Shown here piece by piece: positions 33,363 through 37,818 of a stretch of 37,818 bases of DNA. The notes beneath the pieces were generated by a model. That model was given only the letters and a program-made list of their open reading frames with translations, did no database searches and was not told the DNA's origin. This DNA is from Taishania sp036758285 (lineage in GTDB: Bacteria; Bacteroidota; Bacteroidia; Flavobacteriales_D; Crocinitomicaceae): the NCBI GenBank assembly GCA_036758285.1, contig DAIOWV010000023.1, positions 1 through 37,818 on the forward strand, written 5' to 3'. The first letter of the stretch is position 1. Every line of letters starts with the position of its first letter. Position numbers and translations under genes: made by a program.

Positions 33363-33875
33363 TTATCTGTAGTTCCCATTATTCCAGATTTTGTATACTA
33401 TTTCTTCTTCGCTATATTCAAAATAGTTTCCATGTTTATCTTTGTTGCTATTGAAAAGTTTATGATCATATGTTTTGAAATTTAAACGTAAGAAATCATA
33501 ATAATTTATATAGACTTCAAATTGACCCTTGAAGGAATTGTCATTTTTATTTGGTTCTTCCCAAGTTTTTATTCGTCTTACAATTTCAATTAATTCATCT
33601 TTTGTAATGTCATCTACAATTTTTGGATTGGGAAGTGAAATTCTAAAAGCTAATACTTCAGCACCTTCTTCTTCCCACCATTCCCAAAGATTATAATTCG
33701 ACATATCCTTTCCTGTAAGTTCCATCAGTTTGTTCTCAAGTTTCTGATATTCGACCTTATTTTCATCACCGTTTTCGTCACAATAATCTGTATAATTCAA
33801 AATGAGTTTTAAAATTTCTGGGTATAATTTTTCTGCAGTATCAAAGTCTGGTTCTATTTCATTTCTTAATTTCAT
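33363..33875 (-). CDS. Unrecognised 170-residue protein
   Basis: No family recognised. A soluble, acidic, mostly helical N-terminal half with NYNLWEWWEEEGAEVLAFRI as the most distinctive stretch, and a C-terminal part with FEVYINYYDFLRLNF. No motif of catalysis. Isolated between gaps of about 190 and 87 nt; the upstream gap carries a purine-rich ribosome-binding region (GAGGATAAAATG). Possibly an accessory or immunity-type protein. Confidence 0.6.
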   Translation of the reverse strand: MKLRNEIEPDFDTAEKLYPEILKLILNYTDYCDENGDENKVEYQKLENKLMELTGKDMSNYNLWEWWEEEGAEVLAFRISLPNPKIVDDITKDELIEIVRRIKTWEEPNKNDNSFKGQFEVYINYYDFLRLNFKTYDHKLFNSNKDKHGNYFEYSEEEIVYKIWNNGNYR

Positions 33876-33962
33876 TTTATCCTCAGTCTTGTGAAATAAT
33901 TAAGTTAATTCTAACGTTTTCAGATGATTTATTGTAATATTTTACTGTTTCTCTCGATCATA

Positions 33963-34712
33963 TTAGTATGAGTAGTCCCCATTATCTAATATTTTAATAG
34001 TTAATTCTTTGGAGTCTTTTACAAATTTATCATAGCCTATTTTTAGATTGTCCCAAAACGAAATTAATTCTTTATCGTTTTTGTATTTGGTTTTATACGT
34101 TGTCATATTTTGATCTGTCATTCTAAATGGAAAAATGTAAAATGGAATTTTGGTCTGTCCATTGTTTCGGGCATAAACTGCAAGTAAATAAATTTCTTTA
34201 ATAAAATTATCAGTCATGGGTAAACATCCAATTGTCACACATGAACCGTGAACGAAAATATCTCCACCTAAATTACTTGCTTTACTTTTTCTTCTGTCGG
34301 CAAGATTCGGGTAATTAAGTCCCAATGAAAGATGAAAGCTACTTGTCGGGTTAAATCTGTCGATGTGATAAAAGCCCTCAGGTACTTGTCCATCACCTTG
34401 TTTCCTTTTTGGGCCAAGTTGTCCTGAACGAGAACAAACTTCGTATGAAATTATTTTTCTATATGTTGTTTCTTTATTCGCCTTAGCGAAAACTTCAAGA
34501 ACATCATTGTCTTTGTAGGCTACAAAAATTAAATTTAGATTATTTGATGATAGTTCATTGTCATTTAATTTTTCATCAAGAATTTCCTTCTTTTCTGTTA
34601 ATGCATTTCTAACTCTTTCATATTTTTTTTGATCTGAAAGAAAGTCTGTTGGAATAGTAAATGAAAACAGTACTACTCCTAAAATGATTATTCTATTTAT
34701 TTTAAATATCAT
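33963..34712 (-). CDS. YafK-type L,D-transpeptidase family protein
   Basis: A 249-residue exported protein. N-terminal signal sequence about 1-20. The YkuD catalytic signature is FVHGSCVTIGCLPMTDNF, with H155 and nucleophile C163; GPKRKQGDGQVPEGFYHI upstream is the typical YafK preface. Ldt enzymes form or break cross-links in peptidoglycan; YafK (DpaA) in E. coli cleaves the link between peptidoglycan and Braun lipoprotein. The closest E. coli-like substrate is unlikely in this group, so the true target is unknown. The gene begins 26 nt after the next upstream gene ends. Confidence 0.85.
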   Translation of the reverse strand: MIFKINRIIILGVVLFSFTIPTDFLSDQKKYERVRNALTEKKEILDEKLNDNELSSNNLNLIFVAYKDNDVLEVFAKANKETTYRKIISYEVCSRSGQLGPKRKQGDGQVPEGFYHIDRFNPTSSFHLSLGLNYPNLADRRKSKASNLGGDIFVHGSCVTIGCLPMTDNFIKEIYLLAVYARNNGQTKIPFYIFPFRMTDQNMTTYKTKYKNDKELISFWDNLKIGYDKFVKDSKELTIKILDNGDYSY

Positions 34713-34738
34713 AAGTTTTAAAATAACGTTTTGGGGTT

Positions 34739-35371
34739 TTAATTAAAGTTATATGGGTAACCAATTTCCTTTAAATCCTCTTCAAGCTGTTTCCAATCTG
34801 CTAGCTCATCAACGATTGTCAAAACCATATTTTTAGTGAGCATTGCCCCATTATAAATTTCTGTTACAATCTCCAAAGGAATTCCACTTTCTACCAAATT
34901 TTTGTCAAAATATTCTGTTGCCCAATCAATATAAGTTTGTGGATTTCCATCAAAAATGGTTAACATTTCCTCTGAATTGTCATCAAAATTTTCTATTTGT
35001 CCAGCTTGCCATATCTTATCTTCGGTCGTCCATATACAAAACGTTGTTCCAATGGTTTTTACTGGTTCGCCAAAAATAAATTCGTTAAACATGGAAGGCA
35101 GATCTTTTGTTAACTTCTGTTTTTCTTGCTGTTGATATTCATGAGCAAATCCATTTATCACACAACCTTCTTTCCTAAATAAAATTAACATTTGGTCTCC
35201 AGAACCGTTTCTCATTTCAAAAAACTCTTCATTTTCTGCCCATTTATTGTTGTAGGAATAATAGCGATATTCCCATTCTTGCGAAAATATTGCATCTAAA
35301 ACAGAAATTGCTTTACAAATCGTTTGAAGTTTTTGTCTTTCAGGTAAATTTAGTGCTTTGGTTGAAATCAT
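34739..35371 (-). CDS. Unrecognised conserved 210-residue protein
   Basis: A soluble 210-residue protein whose opening looks strongly conserved in many accessory loci: NLPERQKLQTICKAISVLD and WEYRYYSYNNKWAENEEFF, followed by MRNGSGDQMLILF and NGFAHEY. The C-terminal half includes QTYIDWATEYFDKNLV. I do not know an assigned family or activity. Similar proteins occur beside immunity and ankyrin genes, as here. Confidence 0.65.
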   Translation of the reverse strand: MISTKALNLPERQKLQTICKAISVLDAIFSQEWEYRYYSYNNKWAENEEFFEMRNGSGDQMLILFRKEGCVINGFAHEYQQQEKQKLTKDLPSMFNEFIFGEPVKTIGTTFCIWTTEDKIWQAGQIENFDDNSEEMLTIFDGNPQTYIDWATEYFDKNLVESGIPLEIVTEIYNGAMLTKNMVLTIVDELADWKQLEEDLKEIGYPYNFN

Positions 35372-35388
35372 TTTTTCAAATCTATTTG

Positions 35389-35799
35389 TTAATTATTTTC
35401 AGACATATAAGTCTGTAATAATCTGATGATTTTCGTCGATCCGTAAGTTTTTGCAATTCGTAAGCCCGAATTGGGGTCAGCACCTGCGTCTAATAATATT
35501 TTAATGATTTCAATAGATTCATCTCCATCTTTTCCTCCTGTATTATTATTGCTTTGAATAGAAATATCAATCGCATGTTCTAAAGGATTTAGATTACTCT
35601 CACCTTTAAATTCAACATTTGCACCTTTTTCAATTATAAATTTAACGCAATCTATGTTTTCATTTTCAATTGCAGATTTAAGAATTGTATCATTTCTACC
35701 ACTTGCATTGATGTCAACATTCGAGTTTAAATGAATCTTCAAATAATCAATACGCCCTTCAAATGCTGCTTGACATAGTTTATCAATTGTTTCATCCAT
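35389..35799 (-). CDS. Ankyrin-repeat protein
   Basis: A 136-residue cytoplasmic protein with about four ankyrin repeats: LCQAAFEGRIDYLKIHLN, LKSAIENENIDCVKFIIEK, NPLEHAIDISIQ and EIIKILLDAGADPNSGLR plus the final KTYGSTKIIRLLQ. The Gly-rich insert NNTGGKDGDES interrupts one repeat. Ankyrin proteins bind partners; small ones are frequent among toxin-immunity genes. A -7 box lies about 35 nt upstream of the ATG. Confidence 0.88.
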   Translation of the reverse strand: MDETIDKLCQAAFEGRIDYLKIHLNSNVDINASGRNDTILKSAIENENIDCVKFIIEKGANVEFKGESNLNPLEHAIDISIQSNNNTGGKDGDESIEIIKILLDAGADPNSGLRIAKTYGSTKIIRLLQTYMSENN

Positions 35800-35833
35800 T
35801 TGATTTTCTAATTTTAATCGTTAAACTAACTTA

Positions 35834-35841
35834 CAAAAATA
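35834..35841 (-). promoter_or_regulatory. -7 box of the ankyrin gene
   Basis: Minus-strand TATTTTTG, 35 nt before the ATG at 35799; a TAnnTTTG match with no clear -33. Confidence 0.35.
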
Positions 35842-35946
35842 AAGTGAATATGAAACGTATCTCATTCTGTTATTAAAGAGTTTTAAATTAACTTAAGCAC
35901 TTTAGTTAATTATAAATAAGTCATTTAATTCAACCTAAGTTAATTA

Positions 35947-37155
35947 TTAATCAATAAGCATTATTTGAGAATCTAAACGTCCAGTAAATTCATTGTTATC
36001 AAATGTGATAACGACCTCTTCATTCTTCGTTTCCAAATTGAATCTTACAAGTCCTTCTTTTGAGTAAAAGTATAAATTACCATCACTTTTTTCTAAGTTA
36101 GAAACAGGTTTATGTTTTAGCTCAATGATTTTTAACTCTCTATTATCTAAAGAGGTGTAAAATAACATTTTATCTTCTGTATATCCATAAATAGTATTGT
36201 CTAAATTTTCAATATAAGCAATATCTCCTTTTATGGTGTTTTCCCAAACAGAGGTTCCATCTTCTGCATTTAAGCAGTAGATTCCGGAATATTCTTTGTT
36301 AGATTCTGTTGCTATATAAACGCTGTTGTTTTCAACAAACATTTTCTTGTTAACATTGTAATAGTCACCCTTGTATTCAAAATCCCAAACACGACTCAAA
36401 TCTTCAGAATGAAGAGCTACTATTTTCTTTTCTTGATCAAATGATGTGATGATAAATTTACCATTTGTGACTAGCTTGCCAAAATTTTGATTGAAATTTA
36501 CTTGACGAAGTAATTCTCCTGTTTGAGCGTCAAACATGTTTATTAAAGGGTCTGAACTGATATATACATTTTTATTCAATGTTAGATAAGGTAAATAGCT
36601 ATGAGGAGATTGCAAAGAGTAATTCCAGATAAGTTCACCAGATATAGCATCAATTGCATAAGTATTTTGATTATTTCTAGATGTAAGAAACAGTTTGTTA
36701 TTACTTGGCATTAACGATTGAGAAGTTAAATGAAGCACCTCTTTGTCCATTCCAACTTTAGATTCCCAAAATATACTTCCATCTTTAGCATCAAGCGCAT
36801 ATATATAACCAGTCATATAAGCAGTATAAATAATTCCATTTTCAAAATAAAATTGATTTCGTCCATTGCTAAGTCGAAGGGTGTCTATTGGTTTGAACGT
36901 CCATTGCTTTTGAAATGAGTTATCATAACATTCTAGAACTCCATCAAATCTGTTAATTAAAATTAAGTCTTTTAATGCTTTATCAAGTACTACTTTTTTA
37001 TGACTTTCGGTATGATACCAATCTTCGTCTGTCAGAATTTTATTGTTTCTACCTGATTCTTTTGGTGCTGATGGATTTATTTCAACTTGTCCAATTGACA
37101 CATTAAAAATGCTAAAAAGCACCCAAAATATAACTATAGATTTAATTTGTTTCAT
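35947..37155 (-). CDS. Secreted PQQ-like beta-propeller protein
   Basis: A 402-residue exported protein with a signal peptide (about 1-22). It is made of repeating PQQ-type units: TGYIYALDAKDGSIFWE, NTYAIDAISGELIWNY, PLINMFDAQTGELLRQV and GIYCLNAEDGTSVWEN, each ending with a Trp- or Gly-containing strand. Propellers of this kind often act as scaffolds (for example BamB-like) rather than as enzymes, and no PQQ-dehydrogenase catalytic Asp or Cys pair is visible. It could be periplasmic or surface-exposed. Function unknown. Confidence 0.85.
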   Translation of the reverse strand: MKQIKSIVIFWVLFSIFNVSIGQVEINPSAPKESGRNNKILTDEDWYHTESHKKVVLDKALKDLILINRFDGVLECYDNSFQKQWTFKPIDTLRLSNGRNQFYFENGIIYTAYMTGYIYALDAKDGSIFWESKVGMDKEVLHLTSQSLMPSNNKLFLTSRNNQNTYAIDAISGELIWNYSLQSPHSYLPYLTLNKNVYISSDPLINMFDAQTGELLRQVNFNQNFGKLVTNGKFIITSFDQEKKIVALHSEDLSRVWDFEYKGDYYNVNKKMFVENNSVYIATESNKEYSGIYCLNAEDGTSVWENTIKGDIAYIENLDNTIYGYTEDKMLFYTSLDNRELKIIELKHKPVSNLEKSDGNLYFYSKEGLVRFNLETKNEEVVITFDNNEFTGRLDSQIMLID

Positions 37156-37239
37156 TTATTGTTTTATGCTAGATTATTAAATCAAAACCCAAAGGTTTTT
37201 AATAGGGTAGGGAAGTACGGTCTTTCAATTAACCTTTTA

Positions 37240-37262
37240 CCTATAATCTCACAAATTATAGG
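37240..37262 (-). terminator. Weak hairpin after the rightmost gene
   Basis: A perfect 8-bp inverted repeat CCTATAAT, loop CTCACAA, ATTATAGG lies 14 nt beyond the stop of the gene ending at 37277. No T run follows on the minus strand, so it is a weak terminator candidate or an RNA-processing hairpin. Confidence 0.35.
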
Positions 37263-37276
37263 CTTTACGCAGGTTT

Positions 37277-37818
37277 TTATCTATTTAGTTTTATGTTTTT
37301 CCACGTATTTATTGCCCACTCTGAGTCAGTTTTTTCGTCAAAATAAATTGCAATTTGTATAACTTGTTTATCTATTATTGAAAAACCATAAATTACAGAA
37401 TACGTCTTATCGTCATCATTTTCTTCAATTAAATATCCAATTCTTGAAACCTCATTGTCAGAAAATTCGAATTTGTCTAATGTTTTTGATTTTGATTGAT
37501 CTCTGTTTTCAATATCTTGACTATAATCGAAATATAACTCTTGTTTATTATGTTCAGAATTCCAAATAATAAGTCTTATCGATTTATCCCCAGTTGTGTA
37601 GTATAAAGTTCCATCTTTTTCAATGGAACGCTCAAAAAGATTATTGATTTCAATGGTCCATTTTTCAGTTAATCTATGAGTTGTTATAAAATCATCTTCC
37701 AAATCAAAATCAGTTACTTTTATCCAATCGTCATTTTCATTTTTTTCGTAAACAGAGCCAATTCCTTTTAATAACAACTCTTCGAGTGACGAGTCAATTT
37801 TCAAAATAGTTGAAGGAT
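37277..37818 (-). CDS. Unrecognised protein, cut by the window edge (5' partial)
   Basis: A soluble protein cut by the right edge of the window. The frame is open through the last base; the TTG at 37804 is not a convincing start. At least 175 residues are visible, with no recognised domain: ELLLKGIGSVYEKNENDDWI near the visible start, ERSIEKDGTLYYTTGDKSIR in the middle and YFDEKTDSEWAINTWKNIKL near the end. No signal peptide can be judged because the start is missing. It belongs to the minus-strand accessory run. Confidence 0.6.
   Translation of the reverse strand, partial: PSTILKIDSSLEELLLKGIGSVYEKNENDDWIKVTDFDLEDDFITTHRLTEKWTIEINNLFERSIEKDGTLYYTTGDKSIRLIIWNSEHNKQELYFDYSQDIENRDQSKSKTLDKFEFSDNEVSRIGYLIEENDDDKTYSVIYGFSIIDKQVIQIAIYFDEKTDSEWAINTWKNIKLNR

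Noticed and set aside
37184..37199. Small hairpin AAAACC-CAAA-GGTTTT followed by T on the plus strand
   Set aside because: No plus-strand gene ends upstream of it, so a terminator role is not supported.
24364..37818. Integron cassette array, suggested by single-gene units with GNAT and beta-lactamase genes
   Set aside because: No integrase, no shared attC-like inverted repeat with GTT/AAC cores was seen in the gaps. IntegronFinder on a larger region would settle it.
1..37818. CRISPR array, IS element, tRNA or rRNA gene
   Set aside because: No regularly spaced repeats, transposase motifs or RNA-gene features were recognised on either strand.

Overview
The window is low-G+C DNA (by eye roughly 30 %) that fits a Bacteroidota genome, most likely Flavobacteriia. 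Supporting signs are TAnnTTTG-type -7 boxes in front of several genes, a two-component-type propeller (Reg_prop) plus Y_Y_Y sensor, and families common in that class: DUF2157/DUF4401/GDYXXLXY, a SatD/DUF3307 pair, and Bacteroidota MbnP/MbnH-like proteins. No rRNA, tRNA, CRISPR array, insertion sequence or integrase gene was seen.

Layout. (1) 1-7.6 kb, minus strand: an arginase gene and argS 15 nt apart, ending in a clear terminator at the left edge. Upstream of them lies a ferritin gene followed 19 nt later by a 1294-residue membrane receptor. That receptor carries a periplasmic beta-propeller, a Y_Y_Y domain, a membrane helix, a coiled coil, a class III adenylate-cyclase domain and a C-terminal HD phosphohydrolase domain. 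(2) 7.7-13 kb, plus strand: thiL, then a probable copper/redox operon. It contains a small Cys-containing membrane protein, an outer-membrane-type protein with CxxCxC, two lipoproteins (the second MbnP-like) and a di-haem MbnH/MauG-like lipoprotein. A secreted repeat protein follows, and an 18-bp perfect inverted repeat separates it from a convergent VOC gene. (3) 13.9-18.3 kb, plus strand: small membrane and secreted proteins, a DUF2867 protein, a SatD-like regulator overlapping a DUF3307 membrane protein, a secreted ankyrin protein and a small membrane protein. (4) 18.3-37.8 kb, all minus strand: first an XAC2610-like protein, a membrane protein with a possible PH-like domain, a thioredoxin-reductase-like flavoprotein and the DUF2157-DUF4401-GDYXXLXY operon. 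Beyond these is a long accessory run of mostly single small genes: a frameshifted gene, a HExxH protein, a GNAT-DUF2071-class D beta-lactamase group, DUF3781, DUF6882-like and beta-helix-like proteins, lipoproteins, a YafK-type L,D-transpeptidase, an ankyrin protein, a PQQ-like propeller protein and several unrecognised proteins.

Most notable points: the single-chain sensor-cyclase-HD receptor co-directional with ferritin; a SatD-like protein whose N-terminal half resembles a divergent class III cyclase and ends in an HTH, behind a tandemly duplicated promoter/operator; the MbnP/MbnH-like operon; a gene split by a one-base indel (24364-25252) whose second half has no start codon; and the minus-strand island that looks like an orphan immunity/defence gene array. 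Family names come from recognising motifs by eye; no database search was run.
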